From NCBI GenBank assembly GCA_012103035.1, contig JAAVLL010000001.1, forward strand, positions 431,501-495,500: 64,000 nucleotides of DNA. Direction: 5' to 3'. The notes beneath the pieces were generated by a model that saw only the letters and a program-made list of their open reading frames with translations, made no database searches and was not told where the DNA came from. A program made the position numbers and the translations under genes. Origin of the DNA: Brucella oryzae (GTDB lineage Bacteria > Pseudomonadota > Alphaproteobacteria > Rhizobiales > Rhizobiaceae). Of the stretch, positions 49,346 through 59,219 are shown piece after piece (the stretch's first letter is position 1; each line of letters begins with the position of its first letter).

Positions 49346-50302
49346 ATGAAAGCAATTGCAGCGTTTTCTGATTTCGTAGGCCGGACTTTTGCCGTCTGGG
49401 TCATTATTTTCGCCGTTCTCGGTTTTGTTCTTCCGACGACATTCAGCGTGTTTGCGCCTTGGATCGTGGTTCTGCTGGGCATCATCATGTTCGGCATGGG
49501 CCTGACGATTTCCGGCAAGGATTTTGCGGAAGTCGCCAAAAGACCTTTCGAGGTCGCCATCGGTGTGCTGGCACAATTCATCATCATGCCGCTTCTCGCC
49601 GTATTGCTGACGCGCATCATTCCGATGTCGCCGGAAGTGGCCGCAGGCGTCATTCTGGTTGGCTGCTGCCCCGGTGGCACGGCCAGTAACGTCATGACCT
49701 ATCTCTCGAAGGGTGATGTGGCATTGAGCGTCGCCTGCACCAGCGTCACCACGCTGCTGGCGCCGCTGGTTACGCCTTTCCTCGTCTGGTTCTTTGCCAG
49801 CCAGTATCTGCCGGTCGATGCCATGAGCATGTTCATCAGCATCGTCAAGGTGATCCTCGTACCGCTGGCGCTCGGTTTCATTCTCCAGAAGCTCGTGCCG
49901 GGCGTGGTCAAGACTGCGGTGCCCATGCTGCCGCTTGTGTCGGTCATCGGTATCGTGCTGATCGTCGCGGCCGTGGTTGCGGTCAACAAGGCCGCTATCG
50001 CGCAGTCCGGCCTGCTGATCTTCGCCGTTGTCGTCCTGCATAATTGCTGCGGCCTGCTGTTCGGCTATTTCGCGGCGCGTTTCGCAGGGCTTTCGCTTGC
50101 CAAGCGCAAGGCGATCAGCATTGAGGTCGGCATGCAGAACAGCGGCCTTGGCGCTGCGCTCGCCAATGCGCATTTCTCGCCGCTTGCCGCGGTGCCGAGC
50201 GCTGTCTTCAGCGTCTGGCATAATATCTCCGGCGCGCTGGTCGCAAGCTATTATGCGCGCATGGAAGACAAGACGACAGAGACGCAGACTGCGACACGAT
50301 AA
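49346..50302 (+). CDS. Bile acid:sodium symporter family (BASS) transporter
   Basis: Intact 318-residue membrane protein with about nine or ten helices (VWVIIFAVLGFVLPTTFSVF at residues 16-35, AFIIMPLLAVLLTRIIPMS and others). It has the family motifs GMGLTISGKDF, VGCCPGGTASNVMTYLSKGD and EVGMQNSGLGAALANAHFSP. The start at 49346 has AGGGGAGGG immediately upstream. Substrates in bacterial members include taurocholate, pantoate and organic anions. The ligand here cannot be read. A terminator separates it from serC. Confidence 0.9.
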   Translation: MKAIAAFSDFVGRTFAVWVIIFAVLGFVLPTTFSVFAPWIVVLLGIIMFGMGLTISGKDFAEVAKRPFEVAIGVLAQFIIMPLLAVLLTRIIPMSPEVAAGVILVGCCPGGTASNVMTYLSKGDVALSVACTSVTTLLAPLVTPFLVWFFASQYLPVDAMSMFISIVKVILVPLALGFILQKLVPGVVKTAVPMLPLVSVIGIVLIVAAVVAVNKAAIAQSGLLIFAVVVLHNCCGLLFGYFAARFAGLSLAKRKAISIEVGMQNSGLGAALANAHFSPLAAVPSAVFSVWHNISGALVASYYARMEDKTTETQTATR

Positions 50303-50312
50303 TGGAGTTCTG

Positions 50313-50340
50313 CCCGCCCGGAGTTATCCGGGCGGGTTTC
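50313..50340 (+). terminator. Terminator after the BASS gene
   Basis: CCCGCCCGG and CCGGGCGGG stem with loop AGTTAT, followed by TTTCGTT. Confidence 0.8.
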
Positions 50341-50382
50341 GTTAAAATATTTCACGAATGGCGTATTGAGGAAGAACGCGCT

Positions 50383-50448
50383 TTCGGCTATCCCGGTAAG
50401 TGGGCCACGTCTCCCCAACGAGACGCGTGCTATCTGAGAGGATAGAAA
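50383..50448 (+). promoter_or_regulatory. serC leader RNA motif
   Basis: The alphaproteobacterial serC leader (a known conserved RNA motif upstream of serC-serA) is recognisable. ACGTCTC pairs with GAGACGCGT at 50407-50427. CTATC pairs with GATAG at 50430-50445, presenting the SD GAGAGGA in the loop region. It probably regulates serC translation or transcription. The identification is by pattern; the precise 5' limit is estimated. Confidence 0.65.
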
Positions 50449-50452
50449 CAAC

Positions 50453-51628
50453 ATGACGACGATTGCGAAGCCGGCAGTTCGCCCGGCTAATCCTAATTTT
50501 TCATCCGGTCCCTGTGCAAAACGTCCCGGCTGGTCGCTGAATGCGCTGGTCGATGCGGCGCTTGGCCGTTCGCACCGCGCGAAAATCGGCAAGACCAAGC
50601 TCAAGGAAGCCATCGACCTTACCCGCGAAGTACTGCAGGTGCCTGCCGATTACCGTATCGGTATCGTGCCGGCTTCCGACACCGGCGCTGTCGAGATGGC
50701 GCTGTGGTCCATGCTCGGCGCGCGTGGCGTCGATATGGTCGCGTGGGAAAGCTTCGGCTCGGGCTGGGTCACGGATGTGACCAAGCAACTCAAGCTCGAA
50801 GATGTTCGCAGCTTCGAAGCGCCTTACGGTGAGATTGTCGATTTTTCGCAGGTCGATTTCGACCGCGATGTCGTTTTCACCTGGAACGGCACCACGTCTG
50901 GCGCGCGTGTCCCGAATGGCGATTTTATTCCGGCTGACCGCAAGGGTCTGACCTTCTGCGACGCGACCTCTGCTGCTTTCGCGCAGCGCCTCGATTTCGC
51001 CAAGCTCGATGTCGTTACCTTCTCCTGGCAGAAGGTGCTGGGCGGCGAGGGCGCGCATGGGATGCTGATCCTTTCCCCACGCGCCGTGGAGCGTCTGGAA
51101 AGCTACAAGCCCGCATGGCCGATGCCGAAGATTTTCCGCATGACCAAGGGTGGCAAGCTGATTGAAGGTATCTTCGTCGGTGAAACCATCAACACGCCCT
51201 CCATGCTCTGCGTGGAAGATTATCTCGATGCGCTGAAATGGGCGAAATCGCTCGGCGGTCTCGATGCGCTGGTTGCGCGCGCCGACGCCAATTTCGCTGT
51301 CCTGAACGATTTCGTGGAAAGGACGCCATGGATCGCCAATCTGGCCGTGAAGCCGGAAACACGCTCCAACACCTCCGTCTGCCTTACAATTGTCGACAGG
51401 CAAGTGACTGCCTTGTCTGCCGACGAGCAAGCCGCTTTCGCCAAGGGCATCGTCACTGCTCTCGACAAGGAGGGCGTTGCCTATGACATCGGCGCCTATC
51501 GCGATGCCCCTTCGGGTCTGCGCATATGGGCGGGTGCGACGGTGGAAGCTTCCGATCTGGAAGCGCTGACGCATTGGCTGGATTGGGCTTTTGCAACGCA
51601 GAAGGCCGCGCTGAAAGCGGCTGCCTGA
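50453..51628 (+). CDS. serC: Phosphoserine aminotransferase
   Basis: Intact 391-residue PLP enzyme that converts 3-phosphohydroxypyruvate to phosphoserine in serine (and pyridoxine) synthesis. It is the long alphaproteobacterial type. [20 protein letters not shown] is the phosphate-binding N-terminus. Residue 200 region holds the PLP lysine in [36 protein letters not shown] is conserved. serA lies 136 bp downstream and makes its substrate. A palindromic repeat lies in that gap. Confidence 0.95.
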   Translation: MTTIAKPAVRPANPNFSSGPCAKRPGWSLNALVDAALGRSHRAKIGKTKLKEAIDLTREVLQVPADYRIGIVPASDTGAVEMALWSMLGARGVDMVAWESFGSGWVTDVTKQLKLEDVRSFEAPYGEIVDFSQVDFDRDVVFTWNGTTSGARVPNGDFIPADRKGLTFCDATSAAFAQRLDFAKLDVVTFSWQKVLGGEGAHGMLILSPRAVERLESYKPAWPMPKIFRMTKGGKLIEGIFVGETINTPSMLCVEDYLDALKWAKSLGGLDALVARADANFAVLNDFVERTPWIANLAVKPETRSNTSVCLTIVDRQVTALSADEQAAFAKGIVTALDKEGVAYDIGAYRDAPSGLRIWAGATVEASDLEALTHWLDWAFATQKAALKAAA

Positions 51629-51692
51629 GCAATTTCATGCATGACGCCGTGGCCGTGTTGGGACGGTCATGGCACGCATTTCCATTATTCGC

Positions 51693-51735
51693 AGCATTTC
51701 CTGAAGCAGATTGATCTGCATTTACAGGAAATGCT
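51693..51735. repeat. Palindromic intergenic repeat, serC-serA gap
   Basis: AGCATTTCCTG and CAGGAAATGCT arms (51693-51735) flank AAGCAGATTGATCTGCATTTA, which itself has an inner palindrome (GCAGAT-TG-ATCTGC). It shares the GCATTTCC arms of the 39362, 40245 and 43501 elements. Confidence 0.7.
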
Positions 51736-51764
51736 TGGTCTGAAAATGTTTGAAGGAGGCCATT

Positions 51765-53366
51765 ATGGCACCTCGCGTTCTCGTATCCGATAAGCTTTCG
51801 CCCACCGCCGTCCAGATCTTCAAGGATCGCGGCGTGGAAGTCGATTACCTGCCCGATCTCGGCAAGGACAAGGAAAAGCTTCTCGAAGTCATCGGCGATT
51901 ATGACGGTCTGGCGATCCGTTCGGCCACCAAGGTCACGGAAAAGCTGATTGCAGCGGCGAAGAAGCTCAAGGTCGTCGGTCGCGCCGGTATCGGCGTGGA
52001 CAATGTCGATATTCCGGCGGCTTCGCGTCGCGGTATCATCGTTATGAACACGCCTTTCGGCAATTCGATCACCACGGCCGAACATGCCATTGCGCTGATG
52101 TTCGCTGTGGCGCGGCAATTGCCGGAGGCCGACACATCCACCCGCGCAGGCAAGTGGGAAAAGAACCGCTTCATGGGCGTGGAAATCACCGGCAAGACGC
52201 TCGGCGTCATCGGCTGCGGCAATATCGGTTCGATTGTCGCGACCCGCGCCATCGGCCTGAAAATGCATGTGGTGGCTTTCGATCCGTTCCTGTCTGAAGC
52301 CCGTGCGCAGGAACTGGGCGTTGAAAAGGTCGAGCTGGACGAGCTGCTGGCGCGTGCCGATTTCATCACGCTGCACACGCCGCTGACAGATAAAACCCGT
52401 AACATCATCAATGCGGAAAATCTCGCCAAGACCAAGCCCGGTGTGCGCATCGTCAATTGCGCGCGCGGCGGCCTGATCGTGGAAAAGGATCTGGTGGCGG
52501 CGCTGAAATCCGGCCATGTGGCCGGTGCCGGTATCGATGTCTACGAAACGGAACCGGCGACAGAGAACGAACTTTTCTCACTGCCCAATGTCGTCTGCAC
52601 GCCGCATCTCGGTGCATCAACCTCAGAAGCGCAGGAGAATGTCGCGCTTCAGGTGGCCGAGCAGATGTCGGACTACCTCGTGAAAGGGGCCGTTTCCAAC
52701 GCTATCAACATGCCGTCGATCACGGCGGAAGAAGCGCCGCGCCTGAAGCCGTTCGTGAAGCTTGCCGATGTGCTCGGCGCCTTTGTCGGTCAGGTCACGG
52801 ATGAGCCGATCCAGGAAGTCGAAGTGCTGTTCGATGGTTCCACCGCCACGATGAACACGCGCGCATTGCTGAGCGCGGCTCTGGCCGGTCTCATCCGTCC
52901 GCAGGTGGCCGATGTCAACATGGTTTCCGCGCCGATCATGGTAAAGGAACGCGGCATCATCGTCTCGGAAGTCAAGCGCGACAAGTCCGGCATCTTCGAC
53001 GGCTATATCAAACTGACGGTGAAGACCACCTTGCGTGAACGCTCCATTGCAGGAACCTGTTTCTCGGACGGCAAGGCGCGTTTCATCCAGATCAAGGGAA
53101 TCAATCTTGATGCCGAGGTCGGCCCGCACATGCTTTACGTCACCAACAAGGACGTTCCGGGCATGATCGGCTTGCTGGGCACGATCTGCGGTAAGCACAA
53201 TGTCAATATTGCAAACTTCTCGCTTGGACGCGACCATCCGGGTGGCGATGCGATTGCCATGCTCTATGTGGATGAACAGATTCCACAGGCAGCACTTGAC
53301 GAACTGACGGCTCAGGAGGCAATCAGGGCGGCAACACCGCTTGAGTTCAACGTCGGAGAAATTTGA
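51765..53366 (+). CDS. serA: D-3-phosphoglycerate dehydrogenase
   Basis: Intact 533-residue PHGDH, the first step of serine biosynthesis. It oxidises 3-phosphoglycerate. Rossmann motif GVIGCGNIGS near residue 150. Catalytic Arg/Glu/His are in NCARGGLIVEKD, NVVCTPHLGAST and neighbours. An intervening domain follows (PFVKLADVLGAFVGQ). The ACT domain is at about 460-533 (HMLYVTNKDVPGMIGLLGTI). The long form with ACT is feedback-sensitive to serine in related enzymes. ATG 51765 has AAGGAGG at 51753-51759. It overlaps in operon with serC and is followed by a GNAT gene at 4 bp. Confidence 0.96.
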   Translation: MAPRVLVSDKLSPTAVQIFKDRGVEVDYLPDLGKDKEKLLEVIGDYDGLAIRSATKVTEKLIAAAKKLKVVGRAGIGVDNVDIPAASRRGIIVMNTPFGNSITTAEHAIALMFAVARQLPEADTSTRAGKWEKNRFMGVEITGKTLGVIGCGNIGSIVATRAIGLKMHVVAFDPFLSEARAQELGVEKVELDELLARADFITLHTPLTDKTRNIINAENLAKTKPGVRIVNCARGGLIVEKDLVAALKSGHVAGAGIDVYETEPATENELFSLPNVVCTPHLGASTSEAQENVALQVAEQMSDYLVKGAVSNAINMPSITAEEAPRLKPFVKLADVLGAFVGQVTDEPIQEVEVLFDGSTATMNTRALLSAALAGLIRPQVADVNMVSAPIMVKERGIIVSEVKRDKSGIFDGYIKLTVKTTLRERSIAGTCFSDGKARFIQIKGINLDAEVGPHMLYVTNKDVPGMIGLLGTICGKHNVNIANFSLGRDHPGGDAIAMLYVDEQIPQAALDELTAQEAIRAATPLEFNVGEI

Positions 53367-53370
53367 GAAA

Positions 53371-53880
53371 ATGGTTGAAGAGATGGTACAGCCGGAATGG
53401 CGGCGCATGCACGAGCAGGATATTGCGAGCGTGACTGCGGTTGCCAATGTTGTCCATCTCGATTTCTTCGAAGATGAGGCGGTCTTCCGGGACCGCTTCA
53501 AACTCTATCCGGCAGGCTGCTTCGTGCTCGCCCGTGACACTGAAATCCTCGGTTACGGCATCAGCCATCCATGGAAGCTGGATACGATCCCGGCTCTCAA
53601 CGCCGTTCTGGGCGAACTGCCCGACGATACCAACACCTACTATATCCATGATATCGCGCTTCTGCCCGAAGCTCGTTCCAGCGGCGCTGCCACCCGCGTC
53701 GTCGAACTGATGGCCCTGCAGGCTGAACGCGATGGCTTCGTCACCATGTCGCTCGTCGCCGTCAACGGCTCGCAGGGCTTTTGGGAAAAGAAGGGCTTCG
53801 TCGTCCGCGACCTCCCGGCACTTGAGGAAAAGCTGAAAAGCTATTCAGAAAATGCACTCTATATGGTCCGCGCCGGCTAG
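53371..53880 (+). CDS. GNAT-family N-acetyltransferase
   Basis: Intact 169-residue acetyltransferase. MVEEMVQPEWRRMHEQDIAS begins the fold. The acetyl-CoA motif is DIALLPEARSSGAATRVVEL (residues near 96), followed by the Tyr-containing strand and GFWEKKGFVV. It starts 4 bp after the serA stop, so it is probably cotranscribed. The substrate is unknown. Confidence 0.85.
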   Translation: MVEEMVQPEWRRMHEQDIASVTAVANVVHLDFFEDEAVFRDRFKLYPAGCFVLARDTEILGYGISHPWKLDTIPALNAVLGELPDDTNTYYIHDIALLPEARSSGAATRVVELMALQAERDGFVTMSLVAVNGSQGFWEKKGFVVRDLPALEEKLKSYSENALYMVRAG

Positions 53881-54249
53881 GTCGCAGATATTCCGCTTCT
53901 GGCGGGCTGCAAATGGCGTGATTTTTCGCTTCCGGTGCTCATGTACATTTCTTAGACGCATAGTCTTGTCCGAAAAGTCTGCAACTTTTCGGGACTATGC
54001 TTGGCGTACACTCCGCTCCGGGTCTCAAAGATCACCATTTTCGCCTCCCCAGAGACTGAATCTGTACCGACCCTGAGCGCCCTTCGTTCAAGGCGTGTTC
54101 AAAAATCGCGAATTTCTTGCACGAAAGAGTCGCGCAAGCCCGATTGAATCTGTATAGAGACGAGGGATCAGCACCCCGTTGCCCTTGATGGCGGCGTCCG
54201 GGCCGCTTTGATCCTTGGATTTTCAAATAGAAGCCAAGGAGTTTCTTCA
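53881..54249. other. GNAT-purA intergenic region
   Basis: A 369-bp gap that contains one palindromic repeat (53958-54000) and the purA leader. Apart from these, no gene or motif is recognised. Some short open frames look non-coding. Confidence 0.5.
53958..54000. repeat. Palindromic repeat
   Basis: GCATAGTC-TTGTCCGAAAAGT-CTGCA-ACTTTTCGGG-ACTATGC: an almost perfect inverted repeat with a strong inner stem (CCGAAAAGT/ACTTTTCGG). The ACTTTTCGG piece also occurs in the 40295-40338 and 63912-63960 elements. Confidence 0.75.
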
Positions 54250-55539
54250 ATGGCAAATGTGGTTGTCGTCGGGTCGCAATGGGGCGACGAGGGCAAGGGA
54301 AAGATCGTGGACTGGCTGTCCGAGCGCGCCGATGTCATCGTGCGCTATCAGGGCGGTCATAACGCAGGTCATACGCTTGTCATCGACGGCGTCAGCTACA
54401 AGCTTTCGCTGCTGCCTTCCGGCCTCGTGCGCGGCAAGCTCAGCGTCATCGGCAATGGCGTCGTTGTCGATCCGCATCATTTTGTTTCCGAAGTCGAGAA
54501 GCTGCGCGCGCAGGGCATCGACATCAATCCGGATGTGCTACGCATTGCTGAAAACGCACCGCTCATCCTCTCCATCCATCGCGAACTCGACGCCATGCGC
54601 GAAGGCTCCAATTCGGGCCTCAAGATCGGCACGACCAAGCGCGGCATTGGCCCAGCCTACGAAGACAAGGTCGGCCGTCGCGCCATCCGCGTGATCGATC
54701 TGGCCGAGCCGGAAACGCTGCAGCCGAAAGTCGAACGTCTGCTCGCGCACCACAATCTGCTGCGTCGCGGCATGGGTCTTGAGGAAATCGCGGTTGAAAC
54801 CATTCTGGCCGAACTGACTTCGGTTGCTGACCAGATTCTTCCCTATATCGACCAGGTCTGGCGCGTTCTCGACGAACGCCGCAAGGCAGGCGATCGAATC
54901 CTGTTTGAAGGCGCGCAGGGCGCATTGCTCGACAACGACCACGGCACCTATCCGTTCGTGACGTCCTCCAACACGGTTGCCGGTCAGGCTGCTGCCGGTT
55001 CGGGCCTTGGTCCGACAGCTATCGGCTATGTACTCGGTATCACCAAGGCCTACACGACGCGCGTTGGCGAAGGTCCGTTCCCGACCGAACTCGATGACGA
55101 AATCGGCCAGTTCCTTGGCACCAAGGGGCATGAATTCGGCGTGGTAACGGGGCGCAAGCGTCGCTGCGGCTGGTTCGATGCCGTGATCGTTCGCCAGACG
55201 GTTCGTACCTCCGGCATCACCGGAATCGCGTTGACAAAGCTTGATGTTCTGGATGGCCTCGACGAAATCAAGATCTGTGTCGCCTATGAACTCGACGGCA
55301 AGCGCATCGACTATCTGCCGTCCTCCATGGGCGCGCAGGCGCGCGTGAAGCCGATCTATGAAACGCTGCCGGGCTGGTCGGAAACGACTGCCGGTGCGCG
55401 TTCGTGGAATGATCTTCCGGCGCAGGCGGTCAAATATGTCCGTCACATTGAAGAGTTGATCGGTGCGCCGGTGGCGATGCTGTCCACCAGCCCGGAACGC
55501 GAGGACACGATCCTCGTCACCGATCCGTTCCACGACTGA
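54250..55539 (+). CDS. purA: Adenylosuccinate synthetase
   Basis: Intact 429-residue GTP-dependent enzyme that adds aspartate to IMP in AMP synthesis. The N-terminal P-loop is [16 protein letters not shown] (residues 8-23), with the catalytic Asp13 and His41 (GHNAGHTLV). [20 protein letters not shown] and [18 protein letters not shown] are conserved. The C-terminal GTP site is [15 protein letters not shown]. The start at 54250 gives MANVVVVG, with AAGGAG nearby. It is monocistronic with a terminator. Confidence 0.97.
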   Translation: MANVVVVGSQWGDEGKGKIVDWLSERADVIVRYQGGHNAGHTLVIDGVSYKLSLLPSGLVRGKLSVIGNGVVVDPHHFVSEVEKLRAQGIDINPDVLRIAENAPLILSIHRELDAMREGSNSGLKIGTTKRGIGPAYEDKVGRRAIRVIDLAEPETLQPKVERLLAHHNLLRRGMGLEEIAVETILAELTSVADQILPYIDQVWRVLDERRKAGDRILFEGAQGALLDNDHGTYPFVTSSNTVAGQAAAGSGLGPTAIGYVLGITKAYTTRVGEGPFPTELDDEIGQFLGTKGHEFGVVTGRKRRCGWFDAVIVRQTVRTSGITGIALTKLDVLDGLDEIKICVAYELDGKRIDYLPSSMGAQARVKPIYETLPGWSETTAGARSWNDLPAQAVKYVRHIEELIGAPVAMLSTSPEREDTILVTDPFHD

Positions 55540-55566
55540 TAGTTTGTAGTTGTGAATTGATGTGTT

Positions 55567-55603
55567 CGGAGCAGCTTTTCCGGAAGCTGCTCCGATTTTG
55601 TTT
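55567..55603 (+). terminator. purA terminator
   Basis: CGGAGCAGCTT and AAGCTGCTCCG stem with loop TTCCGG, followed by ATTTTGTTTT. Confidence 0.85.
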
Positions 55604-55806
55604 TGACCGTTGTACAAAGAACGCAATCAGCGGCGCAAAGCTTTGCAACAGGGTGATTTTGCCACTATTTCACCGCATCATTTTGAAAGTCTTCGCTAAA
55701 TCGTAGCCAGAGACTTTGCTTTCCCTTGATTATTGTGATTATTGGGACATTTATTGCATCCTGTGCTTATTGTTCATCTGGACGGGCGGAAACCGGGTAA
55801 GACGGA

Positions 55807-57238
55807 ATGGCGGATTTTGTAGCGGTACTGAAAAGACGATCGATGCTCAGGCGGACAAGTCGCCTGAATTGCGTCAGCGCGTTTATGCGAAAGCGCGCGC
55901 AACGATCGAGCAAAAGCTTGTTACGGCAAATGCCTCGCAGGCTGTGGCTGTCCGCCAGCGCAATATTCTCGAAGATGCCATCGCCGAGGTCGAAGCTTTT
56001 ATGCGCCGCCAGCAGCCGTACCGGACGAGCCGGTCGAGGATGCACTGGAAGATTTCCTGCAGGAGGCGAATCAGGACGCAGCAACGCGCGCACCGTCTCA
56101 TGAAGACAATGAAGAGCCCGTATTTTCCGGCTCGCCGCGTGACGAGCGTCGCGAAAGTGCTCCCAGAGAGGATGATGATACGCCAGCCCTTGCCGCCGAG
56201 CGCAGCGACGACTGGATGGATCGCGCCAAGGAAAAGACGCAAGCCCGCCGCAGCGAATATATCGAACGCACGGCCCGGAAAGAGCAGCGCTCTTATAAGG
56301 GGCTGATCGCCGGTCTGATTGCTGTTCTGCTGATTGGCGGCGCCGGTTATGCGGTCTGGGCCAACAAGGACAAGATTCAGGAGCTGGCATCTAGCCTCGG
56401 GCGCAGCGATGCGCCTGCGACCGGGTCCGATACTGAAACACATCCGGAAGATACGACCACGCCGGCAGCTGACACCAACACGGCGACGACGGGTGGCGAA
56501 CAGGCACCCGAGCAACCGCAGCAGCCTGCAGGTGAGCCGAAATTTACGCAGCGGCTGATGCCGGACGGCAGCGAAACCGATAGCGGACCTGCCGCCGGTG
56601 CAAATGGTATCGGCGAAGGCACGTCGACTGCCGCTTCCACGCCTGCGCCCGCCGGAACGAATACGCAGACAGGTGCGCAGCCCGGACAGAATCAGGCCGT
56701 TGCCGTCGGCCAGCAGGCGCTTCTTTATGAAGAACGCGGCGGCGCGGGCTCGGATTCGGTCGAGCGCGGCAATGTGGTCTGGTCGACCATCGAGGAAAGC
56801 CCGGAAGACGGAAAGCCCGCCGAACCGGCAGTTCGCGCCATGGTTACGATGCCGACAAGCAAGGTCGAGCTGAAGATGACCATTCGCAAGAATACGGATC
56901 AGTCCATTCCGGCGAGCCATCTCGTCGAACTGGTGTTTACGGTGCCGGAAGGCTTCCCCGGTGGCGCGGTGGACAATGTGCAGCGCATCACCTTCAAGGA
57001 TACGGAGCAGGCGGCAGGCAATCCACTGATCGCCGTGCCGTCGAAGATCGGCGACAACTTCTTTATCGTGTGGCTGAACGATGCCCGCACTGCGCAGGAT
57101 ACCAATCTATCGCTGATGCGCCGTCTGCAGTGGATCGATATTCCGATCTCCTATCGCAATGGTCGCCGCGCGCTCATCAGCCTCGAAAAGGGTGTGCCGG
57201 GCGAAAAGGCATTCAACGACGTGCTGGGCACAAACTAG
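55807..57238 (+). CDS. Unrecognised conserved membrane protein with periplasmic domain
   Basis: A protein of about 478 residues after repair. The cytoplasmic N-terminal part (MADFVAVLK, then KSPELRQRVYAKARATIEQK) is a helical, charged segment, followed by an acidic region. A single membrane helix follows near residue 170 (GLIAGLIAVLLIGGAGYAVW), then a low-complexity Ala/Thr/Gly/Pro/Gln linker. The C-terminal domain (VRAMVTMPTSKVELKMTIRK, VELVFTVPEGFPGG) ends FNDVLGTN. Frame breaks near 55835, 56010 and 56120 each fit one lost base. I do not recognise the family; topology suggests an envelope signalling or assembly role. Confidence 0.72.
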
Positions 57239-57255
57239 CGTTACGTATCGAAATA

Positions 57256-57446
57256 GAAAAGGCCGCTTCGAGCGGCCTCAGACTGCTGACAAACCTCCGG
57301 CAGGGTCAAAATGACCTCAGATTCACGGAACGTCCCAGATTCAGAACGTGAACAAATCGGAATCAAAACCCCTCGTTTTTGACTGCTTCCAAAAATCGAG
57401 GAGTTTGTAATCAATCTGAGGCCGCTTCGAGCGGCCTTTTGTTTTG
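57256..57446. terminator. Paired palindromic terminators forming a large inverted repeat
   Basis: AAAAGGCCGCT-TCG-AGCGGCCTCAGA (57258-57284) and TCTGAGGCCGCT-TCG-AGCGGCCTTTTG (57415-57442) are reverse complements of each other. Each has a strong 8-bp stem. The left copy has its T tail on the minus strand and terminates ppa; the right copy terminates the plus-strand gene. Transcripts of the converging genes would overlap across about 190 bp. Confidence 0.8.
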
Positions 57447-57469
57447 AGGCGAACTTGAAGCCGCGTCGG

Positions 57470-58071
57470 TTACTTCTTCTCAGCGAAAGCCTTGATGGCC
57501 TTGGCGACTTCGTTCTGTGCAGCTTCGGCGCTGTCGAAACCGCCCAGTTCAACGACCTTGCGGCCTTCCGGCAATTGCTTGTAGACGCGGAAGAAAGCTT
57601 CGAGGCGCTGCTGTTCGATCTTCGGCAGATCGGTGATTTCCTTGATGTTGTCATAAGTCGGATCGATGTCCGTAGTCGGAACAGCGACGATCTTGTCGTC
57701 CTGGTCGCCGCCATCGATCATCTTGAGGACACCGATAGGGCGTACCTTGATGATTGCGCCTGGAATAATCGGCTCACGCGTATAGATGAGGGCATCCAGT
57801 GGATCGCCGTCGCCGGCAAGCGTGCTGGTGATCGAGCCGTAATTGGCCGGATAGATCACCGGCATGGACTGGTAGCGGTCGACGACGATATGGCCGGTCT
57901 TGTCATCGATTTCATATTTGGTGAAGCTGCCCTGCGGGATTTCGATAGCCGTGAAGAACTCCTTCCCGTCCTGTTCCTTCTGCGGATAATCGAGGAAGGA
58001 GACATATTCGGAAGCAGATGCGGCGGTGGCAGCGGTAAGCGCAAGAGCTGCGGCGAGCAGGAGCTTTTCAT
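57470..58071 (-). CDS. ppa: Family I inorganic pyrophosphatase with signal peptide
   Basis: Hydrolyses PPi to 2 Pi. From 58071, a one-base repair (AAAA for AAAAA near 58067) gives MK-LLLAAALALTAATAASASE, a clear signal peptide with an AxA site, followed by the mature enzyme. Active-site features are intact: the KYEIDDKTGHIVVDRYQSM part, YPANYGSITST, DGDPLDALIYT (signature with the metal Asp residues), MIDGGDQDDKIVAV and FFRVYKQLPEGRK. Length is about 200 residues; cytoplasmic Ppa is about 175 without a signal. The export prediction distinguishes it. AAGGTCG SD upstream. Confidence 0.9.
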
Positions 58072-58143
58072 GGGACGACCTTCAGGTTTGGGTGAAACAC
58101 GCCCTCGTCCCTAAAGCCAATCCATTACAGTGATTTGACAGTT

Positions 58144-59134
58144 TTATATCGGTTGGGTGACGGTTTCCGCGAAGAACCGCCTGCGATATTCCGCAGGGCT
58201 GATACCAATTTTCTGACGGAAGTGGTGGCGAAGCGTGTGGGCGCTTCCAAAGCCGACTGAAGCAGCAACATCGTCAATGCTTGCCTGTCCCTGAGAGAGC
58301 AATTCCCTGGCAAGCGCGATACGCTCCATGGTGAGCCAGTCGCCGGGTGTGGCACCGGTTGCCTCAGTAAAGCGCCGCAGGAATGTGCGCGGGCTCATCC
58401 GGCATTCGGCAGCCATGCGCTCGATTGTCCATCCTGTGGCAAGATCGGCGCGCATCCGGTCCAGAATCGGGCTGATTGCAGCACTTTCGCGCTTTGTGAC
58501 CGGACGTTCGAGGAACTGCGCCTGTCCGCCCGTGCGGTGAGCGGGCATGACCAGCCGCCGGGCAACGGAATTTGCAGCGGCGGCTCCGAAATCCTGTCGG
58601 ACGATTTCGATCAGGAGATCTATTCCGGCTGCACTTCCTGCCGAAGTGAAGATGCGATCATGTTCGCGATAGAGCGACGCATCATCGACATCGATTTCGG
58701 GGTGTTTTTCCGCAATGCGTCGGCGTGGTGCCAGTGTGTTGTTGCGGTGCCGCCGTCCAGCAGTCCTGTCGCGGCTAGCACAAAGGCTCCCGAACAGATG
58801 GAGGCAAGCCGCGCGCCGCGCCGGTATGCGCGACGCAGCCTTTCGCTGATGGCTTCCGGCACTGGAACCTCTGCACCTTTCCAGCCCGGAACAATGATGA
58901 TGTCGGCCTCATCGATGAGGTCAGGGGTGCCATCGGGCGTGATGACGAAGCCGCCATGCGCACGTAACGGGCCTTCTTCGATCGGGCAGCTGGCAAAGCG
59001 ATACCAACCGGCTCCCATCTCAGGGCGGGCAGGCCAAAGATTTCGGCAACAATGCCGAATTCAAAAGTGCAAAGCCGGTCGTAGAGAAGCGCCACAACGA
59101 GCGGGCCTTCGGGTGCTGGCAGCGGGTTTGTCAT
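58144..59134 (-). CDS. FtrA/GlxA-type transcriptional regulator (DJ-1/PfpI plus AraC)
   Basis: A regulator of about 330 residues. The N-terminal DJ-1/PfpI-like domain (VVALLYDRLCTFEFGIVAEI, DEADIIIVPGWKG, LASICSGAFVLAATGLLDGG) is followed by the AraC HTH (WTIERMAAECRMSPRTFLRRF, ATPGDWLTMERIALARELL, DVAASVGFGSAHTLRHHFR). Frame breaks near 59015 and 58715. The start at 59134 (MTNPLPAPEG) is chosen on family grounds; an upstream ATG at 59155 is also open. It is divergent from the rhodanese gene, a pairing that recurs with FtrA. Confidence 0.88.
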
Positions 59135-59219
59135 TATCTTTACGTATATTGTCAATCACGTCAATTGCAAGTGAATTGGCAAATGGGCGAAATCGCTCCT
59201 GAGACAAAGGAGAACGCCC

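Noticed and set aside
51453..52517. Long minus-strand frames opposite serA, and likewise opposite serC (50501-51574) and purA (54538-55626)
   Set aside because: All three are shadows of intact, unambiguous core enzymes on the plus strand.
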